A program made the translations under genes and the position numbers. From Absidia repens (taxonomy: Eukaryota > Mucoromycota > Mucoromycetes > Mucorales > Cunninghamellaceae): a stretch of DNA of 64,000 bases. The DNA lies in assembly GCA_002105175.1 (NCBI GenBank), contig MCGE01000012.1, positions 930,001-994,000 of the forward strand, read 5' to 3'. Of this stretch, positions 45,280 through 57,251 are shown in pieces (positions within the stretch are counted from its first letter, which is position 1; the number at the start of each line of letters is the position of its first letter). A model generated the notes under the pieces. The model searched no databases, had not been told where the DNA came from, and saw only the letters and a program-made list of their open reading frames with translations.

Positions 45280-45801
45280 ATGGGCTGTTGCTATTCCTCA
45301 GAAAAGGTATGATACGGCTAAAAACAAAAAGACATTCTTCGACTGACCTAGTTTTATATTCTGTCACATCATAGCCAACTGTATACGAAGTTACCTTGGA
45401 TAATGACGGTGTCGCCCGTCATGTGTCAGAAGGTCAAGGCACTCACTATATTCACGTCTCCGAAAGCAACGAAACCATCTTGGAGGAAAAGGTAAATCAA
45501 GTCGAATTTTTTTTTTTTTTAGAAAAACTATACATATTGAACCATTGTAATCATCAAAATGAATATGATATTAATTTTTTTCTTCGTTCTGTCCGTCTTG
45601 TCTCTCTTGCGACATTAGCCTACTTCAACGCTCGAAAAACCAGTACTAACATCACCCAATCCGACGTTTCAAAGACCTCTTGTTGCACATCCTCACTCGA
45701 AACAACGTATTCATCCGGTCAATATCATCAAGGATAACGAAAAGAAACAAATTAGCGAACCCCCCTCACTCCAAATTGGCAATACAATGAACAAAGTTTA
45801 G
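45280..45801 (+). CDS. Small dual-acylated (MGCCYSSE) protein
   Basis: Three exons (45280-45306, 45375-45491, 45619-45801) give 108 residues with phases closing. The N-terminus MGCCYSSEK carries a myristoylation glycine followed by two cysteines for palmitoylation, so the protein should be membrane-anchored. Those first eight residues equal those I know for human LAMTOR1, the Ragulator anchor for TORC1. However, the rest (PTVYEVTLDNDGVARHVSEG, then THYIHVSESNETILEEK) is shorter and does not look like the LAMTOR1 helices. The Pro-rich C-terminus looks disordered. It begins about 190 bases after the ERCC8 stop on the same strand. The family is unknown. Confidence 0.75.
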
Positions 45802-46688
45802 TTATTCCCCGTTTATCATATTTATTATTAGTTTACTCCACCCCTCCCCCCTTCGCTTGATGGCGTTTTTCAGTTTATGTTTATCATCTTTGTGTTTATT
45901 TGTTAGAATAGTACTTTTTTTTTTGTTACCATATCATATTACTAGTTCTTACTCTTTACCCTTGTGTCTTTTATATTATATATTGTACTCTTTACGAATA
46001 AAATCATCTCTTTTATTGCTATTATTATGATCTATTTGACTATATACCATATTCTGTGAATTTTTTTTTTTTTTTTTTTAGAAAAAAAGGAGGAAAATCA
46101 TTTATTACGACATGCATGATTCTTTTTGTAGACCTGCGCGAGCACGGTTACACGATGGACCTTTCTTATTTTTGGGCGTTCAATTCATCATCATCCCTTA
46201 AGTAATATGACTATATATTCTATCAACGTGATTTAAAGAGGAAAAAAAAAAAACTACGGGACTGTACGGATTTTAAAGGAAGGAGATCAAGAGTGTGTAT
46301 TTACTTACATACAGATGATACATACAGGAACAAGTGATTTTCATGACCTCAATGGGGACGGAAATAACTATATTTTTTGTGATTGCAATATTACGTGATT
46401 GTTTGATTTTTTTTTTTTTTTTTTTTTTTTTTAGCGCGTATTATACCCTGACGGTATTGGTCTAAAGGTATGCATGATCCTTGACGATTTAGAAGTGACA
46501 TGGTATGAGTAGGGCGCAAAAAGGAAATGCTAGCTGTGATTCATACTCCGCGATGACTGCTCTTGCACTGCTCTGCGGCGGCTGCGTCTGGCCAATTTAT
46601 TATTTTCATTTTTTTTTTGTTAGTCGTTTTTCTTTCCTCTTCAGACATCTCTCCCTCACCACCATCATCTCCATATACACACATCACC
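45802..46688. other. Intergenic, no gene seen
   Basis: AATAAA at about 45997 probably ends the small lipid-anchored gene. Poly-T tracts lie at about 46060-46079 and 46408-46432. No other gene was recognised. Confidence 0.4.
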
Positions 46689-47410
46689 ATGAGGTAGCGT
46701 ATTGTTTTTATATATATATATAAATAAAAGGTTTCAATAAAGTATACGCTAGTGTTGCCTTTGAAGAACCTAAAAAAGAACTATTGATACAACAGAAACT
46801 GACAACTGCTTCTCTTTCTTTTTCTATTCATCGCCCTTTCGATTCTGTCTCATCACTCACCTCATATTCACACAACGACCATAGTGCGGTAGCAACGAAA
46901 GCACGATCTGAAATGACGGAAGAAGAATTACGTCAACAGGAAGAATTGGAATTCAATACGGGACCATTATCAGTTTTACAACAATCCGTCAAGAACAACA
47001 ATCAAGTTCTCATTAGCTGTCGTAACAATCATAAACTTTTGGCTCGTGTCAAGGCTTTTGATCGTCACTGCAACATGGTACTTGAAAATGTCAAGGAGGT
47101 AAACACTATATATATATGAGGGGAGGGTTTTCATGAACAGGCTATACTGTGTCATCCATTGAATTCTAAACGCCACTTGCTGTTTTTATTTGTTTTACTA
47201 GATGTGGACCGAGACACCCAAGACTGGAAAAGGAACAAAGGCCAAGGCTGTGAACAAGGATCGATTTGTTAGCAAGATGTTCCTTCGTGGTGATACTGTC
47301 GTTCTTGGTAAGTTCATGAGGGGAGGAGAATGGATGATAGATCTTCTTGAAATTCATCGCTTTTTTTTTTTTTTTTTTATATCTTTTTAGTATTGCGAAA
47401 TACGGTGTAA
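46689..47410 (+). CDS. SNRPD2: Small nuclear ribonucleoprotein Sm D2
   Basis: Four exons (46689-46693, 46885-47098, 47202-47307, 47391-47410) give 114 residues. SmD2 is a member of the heptameric Sm ring on spliceosomal snRNAs. The Sm1 motif is [20 protein letters not shown] then [15 protein letters not shown]. The Sm2 motif is [17 protein letters not shown]. The N-terminal [20 protein letters not shown] is typical of SmD2. The first exon is only ATGAG: it joins in phase to an acceptor at 46884 to read [15 protein letters not shown], over a 191-base intron. If that is wrong, translation would start at the Met at 46912. The last exon holds just the final six codons and stop. Confidence 0.92.
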
Positions 47411-48491
47411 ATAGGATAGTCAGCGATTATGACGATGGAATTGTATTCAATAAAGATTTACTTTTTTTTTTTTACAAAAAATACGGATATGGTCTTATGT
47501 GATAGTGTTGATTGTATTGTATTGTCTTTATTATGATGGTTGTGTATTGGAAAAATGTCGGGGTTATATATTGTACAAATGATGATAATCGTGTAGTTAT
47601 TGATGTTTAATAACTGGTTCGCTGTATGTGTTGCTTTGATTATGGAGAATATGCCATTTTGATCATGTGTGTGTGAGTGAGTGAGTGAGTGAGTGAGTGA
47701 GTGAGTGAGTGAGTGAGTGAGTGAGTGAGTGTGTGTGTGTGTGTGTGTGGGCAATTTAAGGTTGTATCATATTGATCGTGTATATTGAAGAAGAAGGTCG
47801 TTTTGGTTATAAACTTTGTCTTGAACATTAGTATTAAAAATCTTAAAATATTCTTCTTTCTTTCTTCCTTTATGGATTAATAGCAGGCGATCTTTAGGGC
47901 AAAGTGGTTGTCGTTTAATAATGATTACAAAAAAAAAAAAAAAAAGTAGGCACCAAGATTTAGTGTATGTGCTTTGTGATAAATTTTTGGGAACGAACTG
48001 GTGATCATAAGCATGGGATTGTGATCTGACAATGATCTCTTCAGAGTTACGCAAAACAGTATTACCGAAGATTTCATATCTCTGATGACAAGATTCAAAA
48101 ACCTATATTGATACAATTAACACTTTATGACATTCACTAGTTTTCTTTCTTAGGAGTTTTGTCAGCGGTGCTTAAATGTAAAAGAAGCAATTCCATAGAG
48201 CACTGGATAACATCAGCTTCTTGGATATACTTTACAGCAAGTAATGCTAACAATATAAAAGTCATTGCAATAAGTATAGAACATAATAGTATATCAAGTG
48301 AGAAAATTTACATACTGTACTTTTGGGCACGTTTAGGAGCACTTAAAATATGAGCGATTTTGGGTATACCGAAGGGAAATTTTGAACCACCGCTTCCAAA
48401 TTTGCTTCCTATTTTATAAAGTTCACTTCTTTTCTCTCTTCACTTCTCTTTCTCACCATTCTTTTATTTCACTTCATCTCCTTAAATCATC
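47411..48491. other. Intergenic, no gene seen
   Basis: AATAAA at about 47449 is just beyond SmD2. A (GAGT)n array follows (own entry). From 47750 to 48491 the DNA is AT-rich with an A16 run (47930-47945) and a pyrimidine-rich stretch before the SLC35C2-like gene. Confidence 0.4.
47667..47749 (+). repeat. (GAGT)n / (GT)n microsatellite
   Basis: About 80 bases of perfect GTGA tetranucleotide repeat flanked by GT dinucleotide repeats, downstream of SmD2. No spacers are present, so this is not a CRISPR array. Confidence 0.95.
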
Positions 48492-50360
48492 ATGGACGAC
48501 ATTGTATCTGCAGCACCACTAACATTGGATGATCAAAAGAAACGGCACAGTGATGACAGTGAACGCATCTCCTCAACAGAATCTCCAGCGCCATCGCAGA
48601 GGTCGGCATCCATCAAACAGCTCAAAACAACGACCAGTATCACCTCGAACTTAAAAGTAGGGGATACCATTGATAATCAACATCTATCAGCAACAACCTG
48701 GACTGAAAAACCACAGCGTCAGGGCCATCACCGAACTACGTCTTCAACACAGAATGGAGTCCAACTACAATATCCGCATCATCAACCTTCATCAGCAAAG
48801 AAAGCCAACAAGTTTCACGGACGAAGAGGATCACTTCCACCTGTACTCAAACTGCAGCCACATCAACTCCAGCAGCAACAAACTACGGGTCTGAATAGTG
48901 GCAATAAGCTTTCAGGTGTGGACTTTTCACCCATATCAAGATCACCGTTTGCGCCTCCTACGATACCTGCGTTACCAGAAAAGGGGTCCATTTCTATTCA
49001 CATCAACCACCCAACAAAATCCGATATTCTCGGCCGCCATTTGATCCAACCACAACATGAAAACGTTCTTAAAAACCTCATGTACATCCTTCTGTGGTAC
49101 TTCTTCTCTACCTCCTTGTCATTATACAACAAAAATTTGATGGGTCGGGACCGTTTCAACTTTCAATTCCCTTTGCTGGTCAGTGCTATCCATGCGGGTC
49201 TTCACTCTGTTATCACTTGGTTGATGATGACTTTTGGAGGTGATCGTTGGAGGAAACCGTCTTTATCATCATCATCAATAACGACAAATACTACCACCAC
49301 CACTTCAGCAGCATCAACCTCCGTACAAGACGCTACATCTTCCTCTGGTAATGGCACATTATCAACTTACAATTACCTTTGGAAAGTGGTAAGATTTGTT
49401 AGGAAAAAAAAAAAAGTGGCTTCATGAATTTTTGTAATGTATCCTTTACATTGGCTAATTTTTTCTTTCTCTCTTCCTTCTTCTCCAGGTTCCATGTGGA
49501 GTAGCCGCTGCGATTGAAATATGCTGTGCGAATACTTCTTTGGTGTTTATTACATTATCATTTTATACGATGGTAAAGTCAAGCACGCCAGTGTGGGTCC
49601 TTTTGTTCTCATTTATGTTTGGATTTGAAAAGCCTCGGGTTACATTAATTGGAATCATTATGGTCATTGTGTTTGGTGTGTTTTTGACCGTGGAAGGCGA
49701 AACCAAGTTTGATATGGTCGGCTTTGTCTTGGTCCTGGTGGCTTCTGTGGTATCTGGACTTCGATGGAATTTGACTCAACTGCTCTTACAACAAGACCGT
49801 CTCGGCATCAACAGCCCTATTGCCACATTGTATTACCTCAGCCCCATCATGTTTGTCACCATGCTGTTCCTCAGTTTTGTGGTCGAGCATCCATTGGATC
49901 AATTCCGACAATCCGAACATTTCGATAACCCGTACCATGTCGTGGAATCCTTTGGCTTGATGGCTATCGGTGGTTTACTGGCGTTTGCTATGCTCTTGGC
50001 CGAATTCGCCCTGATTAAAAGCACCAACACCGTGACCCTAAGCGTGGCTGGCATCAGCAAGGAAATCGTCGTCATTAGTTTGTCGGTGGCAATTTATGGT
50101 GATGAGCTTACATCGAAAAATATATTGGGGTAAGATCAAAACAGAAAAAATAATGGCGGTGGGTGGGGGGGGCATGGCATTCAATCTGGGATTGATTTTT
50201 TTTTCCTGATTTATAATTGTTTTATTATTTTATTAGGCTTATTGTCTCGATTGCTGGTATTATTGGTTACAACTACTACAAATTATCGAAATCTCAACAA
50301 TCCAATAAAGGTCAATACCAGATGATACCAATGACCATGTCACGAAAATTAGAAGATTAG
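48492..50360 (+). CDS. SLC35C2-like triose-phosphate/nucleotide-sugar transporter
   Basis: Three exons (48492-49388, 49489-50129, 50237-50360) give 553 residues. It is a TPT-domain member of the drug/metabolite transporter superfamily, SLC35C2 type, expected in Golgi or ER membranes. About 190 N-terminal residues are disordered and cytosolic. The membrane domain begins NVLKNLMYILLWYFFSTSLS, then YNKNLMG and FQFPLLVSAIHAGLHS. Further signatures are LVFITLSFYTMVKSSTPVWV, GEKFDMVGF-like GETKFDMVGFVLVL, GLRWNLTQLLLQ and the last segments VTLSVAGISKEIVVISLSV, then ILGLIVSIAGIIGYNYYK. A Ser/Thr-rich insert interrupts the region after the second segment. Splice phases close. The substrate is not known. 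Confidence 0.88.
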
Positions 50361-51374
50361 TTTTTATAGTTAGTACAGTTACAATAATTTAGACTTTTTT
50401 TTATTTATATTCTTATTGGAGGCTTCTATTCTTTTTCTATTCTTTTCACTGTTGTATCATATGTACAGAACCTTCTTTGCCTTTACAATAAAAATCAAGC
50501 ATTTACCACCATATCATATACATCGTCTTCGTGTTTTTTCTTTCTCTTACTAATGTTCTCATTGCAATATCATATTTTATGATATCCATCCATATGCTCC
50601 ACTTCGTCTTTGCTCTACATATGTTTCTTAGATACAGCATCATTCCTCGAAGATGCGTTGATGATCTAAATTTGGCAACTGCATTATCAAAATATTTCAG
50701 GTACCAAGCAGGAAATCTCTTTGGTATTGATTTGTCTCATGTCGCATATGCATACGGTCTCCGTCTTTATTTATTTATCAGAAAAAGTCAAATTATAGTA
50801 GTTAAAGCAAACTGACCATGAGTACATCTTGAGAAGTAAATGAAAAGAATCATCGTCCCATCTTTACTGAATGACTAAGTGTGTTTAGAGAATAGACGGA
50901 TCATGTGACTGCACACAGATATTTTTGAAAAACTCAATGAGCGGTGTTTATTTTAGCGCTGTGTTGTGTATGTGTGTGTGTGTGGAAGGGCGAAAATCTC
51001 TTTTTGTATTTCAACGGGACCTTTTTTCTATTTTTCTTTCACCTTCTTATACCTTTTTTTTTCTCCACTTTGGTTGATTGTTGAACCACCGTTTTTTATT
51101 TTATTTTATTTATTTCCAACTATTTCCCTTTTTATACATATTGTATTTTGGATTTGCAGAATTCTGCCAGTTGGATTTTTCTCTTCCTCAAATTACGCAT
51201 CACCACTCCCACTCTCATTTGCGTTATTCAACAACCATTCCGCATTCGCTTGCTTATCAATTGATCCGTTTCTGGATATTCTTTATGATCATATCATTGT
51301 AACTGACTGACCACCAGCAACAAAAGACAACAACCGCAATAACAACAATAGCAACAACTCGAACGACGCTCATT
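50361..51374. other. Intergenic upstream of NST1
   Basis: AATAAA at about 50488 ends the transporter transcript. The ORF at 50531-50815 (94 codons) shows no motif and is not called. A pyrimidine-rich leader with upstream short ORFs precedes the NST1 start. Confidence 0.4.
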
Positions 51375-54300
51375 ATGAAGAAAAAAGGATCGAAAGCAAC
51401 GAACAATAATGATACGGTGACTACGACTAGCCGTATGAACTCTGCGGAAACATCTGCTACACAAGTATCACCTTCAATACAGTCCAGCATTCATGGTGAC
51501 AATGGTACTGATGCACATACAGGATCCCCATCCAAGAAGAAGAAAAAGAAGAAAAACAAAGTCAAGACTACCCTCTCTGCGTTTGAAAATGCCCAACAAC
51601 ACATGGGGGCTGCTGTGGCTGCTGCTGCTGTGGCCGACTTCCATCAGCATACTGGCGATTGGCTCTCCTCCTCTTCTTCTCATACCACCTCATCCTCATC
51701 ACCTCCCCCGCCTCCGCCACCTCGGCAATTACCTCCAACATCGCTTGGTCATCACCATCAACACAGCTATTCACATCAACACCATCATCATCATCATCAT
51801 CATCATCATCACCAGCACCAACATAGCGCTACCTCCTCAATGTCCCCTACTAGCACCACTAATGCACAACGGTTCCAGCAACGAAACAAAACCAGCAACT
51901 CCAATTCTCCCGCCGCCTCATCCACCAAAGATCAAGATAAGGACGAGTTTTGGTCAAGTATGAGCAACACAGAAGAACGACAAAAAATCCGCGAGTTTTG
52001 GCTCCAATTGGGTGAAGACGAAAGGCGATCGTTAGTCAAGGTGGAAAAGGAAGCAGTGCTACGGAAAATGAAGGAACAGCAAAAGCATAGTTGCAATTGC
52101 TCTGTTTGTGGGAAAAAAAGGTACATCGATTGGTTGCTATGATATTACCAATGACAACCACAGTCTAGCTCACCTCTCTCTCTCTCTCTTTCTCTCATTT
52201 TATTTAGGACCGCTATAGAAGATGAATTGGAAGTCCTCTACGATGCCTACTATGAAGAACTTGAACAATATGCCAACCATCAAAAGCATTCCCAACTTTA
52301 TGGTCGACACCCTTTACATGGTTATGCAACGGTCAGTGCCATCCAAGATAGCTATGGTGCGGAATTTTTGGATGACGATGGTGAAGATGATGGTGACGAT
52401 GACGATGATGAGGATGACTACGACGACGATGATGACCATATAGAAGGGGATCATAACGGACACATGCTGGACGACGAGGACCAAGTGACTTTCAAGTTTG
52501 AATACGATGATGACGAAGAAGACGATGATAATGAATCTGAAGTCATATCGGACGAGGATTTTTCAGATGCGTATGATGATGATTTGGACACATTCTCTAC
52601 AAATGGATTGGCACGGAACTCTCATAGCGGTGGTGATCATTTCACTTTTGGTAACAGTTTGACAGTCAAAGGTAAAAAAAAAAAAAATGATTTTTTTTTA
52701 TAAAAAAGTGGGTCGATGGTTTTCTTCTTGTTTTTATGGTACTGATTTATTTTTTTGTTGTCTAGGGGGCATCCTGACAGTTGCAGACGATCTCTTGAAG
52801 AATGATGGCAAAAAGTTTCTGGACATGATGGAACGACTGGCCGAGCGACGAATGCAACGTGAAGATGAAATGGACCTGGAACAAGATGATGAATACTATG
52901 ATGATGATGATGATGACGATGACGATATTTATGATGATGGAAATGAAGAGGTACATATATAGAAAAAAAAGGGTCGGTGATGACAGGGGGGGGAGGCGGG
53001 AGAGAATGTATCTGCACGTTTACTCATGACATCATTTTTTTTTCTTTAGGACACACGTACTGAAGAACAACGTATGGAAGAAGGCCGAAGAATGTTCCAA
53101 ATCTTTGCTGCTCGGATGTTTGAACAACGTGTGCTTGCTGCTTACAGGGAGAAGGTGGCCAAGGAACGACAACAACGCTTGATTCAAGAATTGGAGGAAG
53201 AAGATCGTCAACGTCAAGAGCGTGAACTCAAAAAGCAACGGGATAAGGAACGAAAGAAGGACAAAAAACGGTAAACGCATCAAAAGGATAAATGAAGGAA
53301 CGAAAAACCAAGAGGGGGGGATGAAGTCATTTACTTACTTTTCTTTCTTTCTGGAAACATAGGCAACTCAAGCAAAAGCAGGAAGAAGAACGCCTCGCCA
53401 AGGAAGCTCAGTGCCAAGCCGAACAAGCCAAAAAACAAGCCGAACAACAACGGAAACTGGAAGCTGATCGACAGAAACGGGAACAAGAACGGCGCCTCAG
53501 GGAAGAAGAACGACGACACAAGGAAGAAGAACGACGACGGCGACTGAAGGAAGAAAAAGAGCGGGCTGCTGAAAAGGAAAAACAACGCAAGGAAAAGGAA
53601 GACCGGGAACGTCGACGAAAGGAATTCTTGAAGGAAAAGGACCAAAAGGAAAAGGAACTCAAGGAAGAACTGGCGCGACGGGAACGCGAACTTAAAGAAC
53701 AAATACAGCAGCATGAACATCAAGTCAAAGAACGCAGCAAACCTTCCAACCAAACCAACGACGACCATTCTGTTTCTCCGCCATCGAATGCTCTAGGTGC
53801 CTTATCGATCAATGACAATGGCAGCAAATCGGTAGAAATGCATCATTCATCATCGGCTACCGCATCAGCATCTATCCCAACAACAACATCACCGTCAGCT
53901 TCAGCTTCTGTCAAATCCACTAGCACGTCAGCAAATCCACATCCCAACGCCACATCAATTGAACCGCCTGTAAACAACATTGTTACTGCCAATACAACTG
54001 CACCTTCTGAACAACATGGTCCAAATGTATTATTATCAACATCCGCAAATGCTCCAGCAAACAATATACTCCTACCTCCATCGCAATATATTTTTGGGAA
54101 TGGATTTTCGCCATTGGATATGCATCAGCCTTCACACCCACTTCTCTCACCTCCTTCGAACCATCACCCAGCGGCTTCGCCCTCACACCATTTACCGGCA
54201 CATATTGGTAGTTTTCCTCCTCCCATTAACAGCTTTGGTGGCGGTGGTTTACTGAATGGAACAGCTACTGGAAATATGATGGAGCCAAGTCTGTCATCCC

Positions 54301-55709
54301 AAGGTCGATCATCCATCGGTGCTATTGGTCAGCCTCATATACCTAACGCTACTGTTGCATCATCATTACCAACTGCAAACAACACCATCAACAACAATAT
54401 CGGCATTGCTATCCCTTCACATCATGGTCGACGTTCCTCTGCCATGGCTGGTCCTATTGGTAGCCCTTTGACGCATCGAACGAGCGGATTTAGTTCTGAT
54501 CACAGCAACAATCAAGAAATGAATGGTAGTATTGGAAGTGGTGGTGGACCTCAACCTGACTACTCGTTTTTCTCAAACTTTCTGTTTGGTGAATCAAATC
54601 GGGGTAAGACATTAGATTATATATGTATATATGTATATAAAAAGGGATATAGTTTTTGTGTGGTCTTCTCATTTTTGAATTTACCAAATAGGAATATCAT
54701 CAAATACTCCAGCTGGCAATGCCTTTACGATGGGCCCATTTATGGATGATGTATCAGGTCATCACCACCAACCAGATAAACGATTCTCAACAGATACTTC
54801 AGCATTTGGATGGAAAAATGGTAATAAGTGCAAACAAAAAATCCATCACCATATATGATTTTAATATTAGCGACCATTTTTATTATTATAGGTTGGAGCG
54901 CCACTTCGCTATTACCCGAAAATGTGCACGGAAAATTATTTGGTGAAACTTTGGTAAGTATATATGTAGATATATTTAGGAATGGGTAAGGAAAAGAAAT
55001 ACATGCTGACAGCATTTATCTCTCCTTATAGGCGGATCGGCATGCAATGTTACTAGATAGAGCCAAGGTGGCATACCAAAAATTGGACGATATCACACAG
55101 ATCAACTTCTTTCTCGGCGGCACGACACCTTACCATACCATGGCACAGTTACATCGTATGATGAACGATTTATATTGCGATACGAATGTAGATATCCGGG
55201 AACTTTATGATGTGATAGCTCAGGCACATCAAAGTGGATTCCAATGTATTCAGCATCCTAGACATGGCATGGTGGTCCGGTTCGACAGTACCTCAGGGTC
55301 ATTGAATAGCAATAACAACAATATTACATCGACAGCGGCCATATCATGTAGCTCAACAGGAACGCCACCATCAATACCTTCTTCATCTACTACTACCACC
55401 GCTTTACCATCCTTATCCACTCTAGAAGATCCGATGATGCCACGACGACCTAGTAATCTATTGCAACATAATCCCTTATCACCATCCTCTTCTTTCCCAG
55501 CCCGAAACCTACCCCATCATCACTCTTCCTCTTCCACAGCTCCTCCTCATCTTCCTCCTCCCCCGTCTCTTCCAATACCATTAGCTTCTTCGTCTTCTCA
55601 TCACCTACTCCATCCTCCCCAACACTTCGCTCCCCCTCCATCAAATAGTTTATCCCCCCCTATACAATCCACACATAATAGCCAAATTAAAAGCAAAGAT
55701 AGCGGTTGA
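51375..55709 (+). CDS. NST1: NST1-family stress-response protein
   Basis: Eight exons (51375-52120, 52208-52671, 52766-52950, 53050-53270, 53363-54603, 54692-54820, 54892-54953, 55032-55709) give 1241 residues, all phases closing. NST1 is a fungal protein linked in yeast to salt tolerance and interaction with splicing factor Msl1. The family core is [20 protein letters not shown], then [40 protein letters not shown] and [17 protein letters not shown]. An acidic stretch follows, then [20 protein letters not shown] and [20 protein letters not shown], and the long Arg/Lys/Glu coiled coil (about residues 545-660). A lysine-rich N-terminal tract ([10 protein letters not shown]) may be a nuclear signal. 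His, Ser and Pro tracts are expanded. Confidence 0.9.
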
Positions 55710-55940
55710 TTGTTTTTATGTTATTTTGAATAAAATTTTTGTCTCTCTTTTTTTTTTTTCACTTGTTATTTGATACACATTATATATATCATAGATCATT
55801 GCATGATATCATAGGTGGCTCTTATAGTTTAATGCTTTGATATAGTGCAGGACTTTGGACTATGCATGGTTTGCACTTTTTTTCGTGTCTAGTCAGTGGG
55901 TCTAGGAAAAAACTCAAAAAAAAATCTTCACAGAAATGTT

Positions 55941-56900
55941 TTAAATCCCGCCCACGTGAATATATATATATATATTTATATATATTCGCTCTCTTTCTTT
56001 TCTTCTTTCTTCTTTTTTTCTTCATCATTTAACCCTTAGCGGTCATGGTGATCGTAGATTAGTGTCAGGACTAGTTTATAAGGGGTTTCAGATCAGGGAT
56101 TACAAGATGCATGGGGAAACCCTTTCATTTTGGATTCAGGATTCTGAGCCACCATTAGTTGGCTTTTTTGGAGCCAACTTCAGCTTAGCTTAGTTTTAGT
56201 CTGTCCATAGTTTGTATCTACATTTGAATAAAATATGTCTCTTTTTAACTGCTTCAATGAAAATGTCCCATTTGTCTCTCTCATGACTTGTACAAATAGA
56301 TCCCTTTTTTATTAGCCTCCCCTTTTGATCAGATTTGATTGGTGCTATGCTTCAATAAAATTATACCATTAGCCCTTTTCATGTCTTGTAATGGACAATA
56401 TCTTGACTCTCATTTTTACAATTGCGCCATTAGATTAGTGTTGACTGTTCTTCAAATCTCACATTAGCCTCCCACATGCATCCCCCGATAGAGCTTTCCC
56501 ATGAGATTCCTTGGTAGATTCATTGAACCCCTCATCATTCAGTCTTAGTATCTTCCTATATGTTTCAATAAAATATTTCTTTTTTGCCACCCATCTTGTG
56601 ACCCACCATATAATAAATAATATCACTATTGTAGTTATTTTGTGAATGCCCTATCAAACACTTGTTTTTAGTCCTGTACTGTGATTACACCCCCCTCCCC
56701 TCCCACCTTAAAGACCCAGTGACTGGTTAGCAGTCTTAGCTACTTTGAATTAAAAATGACTATATTCATGCTCCATCAATCATATAAATAAATCTAGGCC
56801 GTACTGTATGTGTAGCCGCCATTATAGAGCTTTCTAGTAGCTTATCTATGCCTATCTGCTCACACCCCTGCCCCCCTAAAAAGATTCAGTGACTGAACTG
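55941..56900 (+). repeat. Dispersed repeat, copy F (full length)
   Basis: It starts TTAAATCCCGCCCACGTG at 55941, then a TATA/pyrimidine stretch to about 56030. The conserved block runs 56058-56145 with perfect-length hairpin arms AAGGGGTTTC (56080-56089) and GAAACCCTTT (56116-56125). AATAAA signals lie at about 56227, 56354, 56567 and 56610. The distal module (CTTAAAGACCCAGTGACTGG at about 56708; TGTGTAGCCGCCATTATAG at about 56810) matches copies B and G, and a second, shorter copy of the CCAGTGACTG segment follows at about 56885. Confidence 0.88.
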
Positions 56901-57196
56901 TAACATATCATCCTTTTTTTTCTGATATTGTCAAGGTAGTAACTGCATGAGAAGTACACTACAATATCATATATTTCTGCACCCTTGCTCATAACAAACA
57001 CTCATGTCATGCCATCATCCCATCAATTTAGACAAACAATATATATATAGACCAAGTCAATCAACCTTTTTTCAATCAAGTGATAACCCAATGTTTATTA
57101 TGTAAATGTAAAAACAAAAAAAAAATATGCATAAACTAAAAACTGAGACTAAACTATGATGCTCTGAGTCACTCTAAACTAGTTGTTCCTCCCACC

Positions 57197-57243
<47 letters not shown>

Positions 57244-57251
57244 TATATTGG
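56901..57251. other. Intergenic with 42-base poly-A run
   Basis: No gene. An uninterrupted A run at 57198-57239 sits 12 bases beyond the stop codon of the minus-strand F-box gene, which makes it a poly-T tract in that gene's 3' UTR. Confidence 0.6.

Noticed and set aside
47667..47749. Possible CRISPR array
   Set aside because: It is a pure tetranucleotide microsatellite without spacers, in a eukaryotic genome.
50531..50815. 94-codon ORF downstream of the SLC35C2-like gene
   Set aside because: No recognisable domain, lies in the 3' flank after a poly(A) signal, composition like non-coding DNA.
56058..56200. Small ORF in the repeat core (MHGETLSFWIQD...) as a conserved peptide
   Set aside because: The frame or start codon is lost in copies B and E, and copy G has an in-frame stop, so conservation is at DNA or RNA level rather than protein level.
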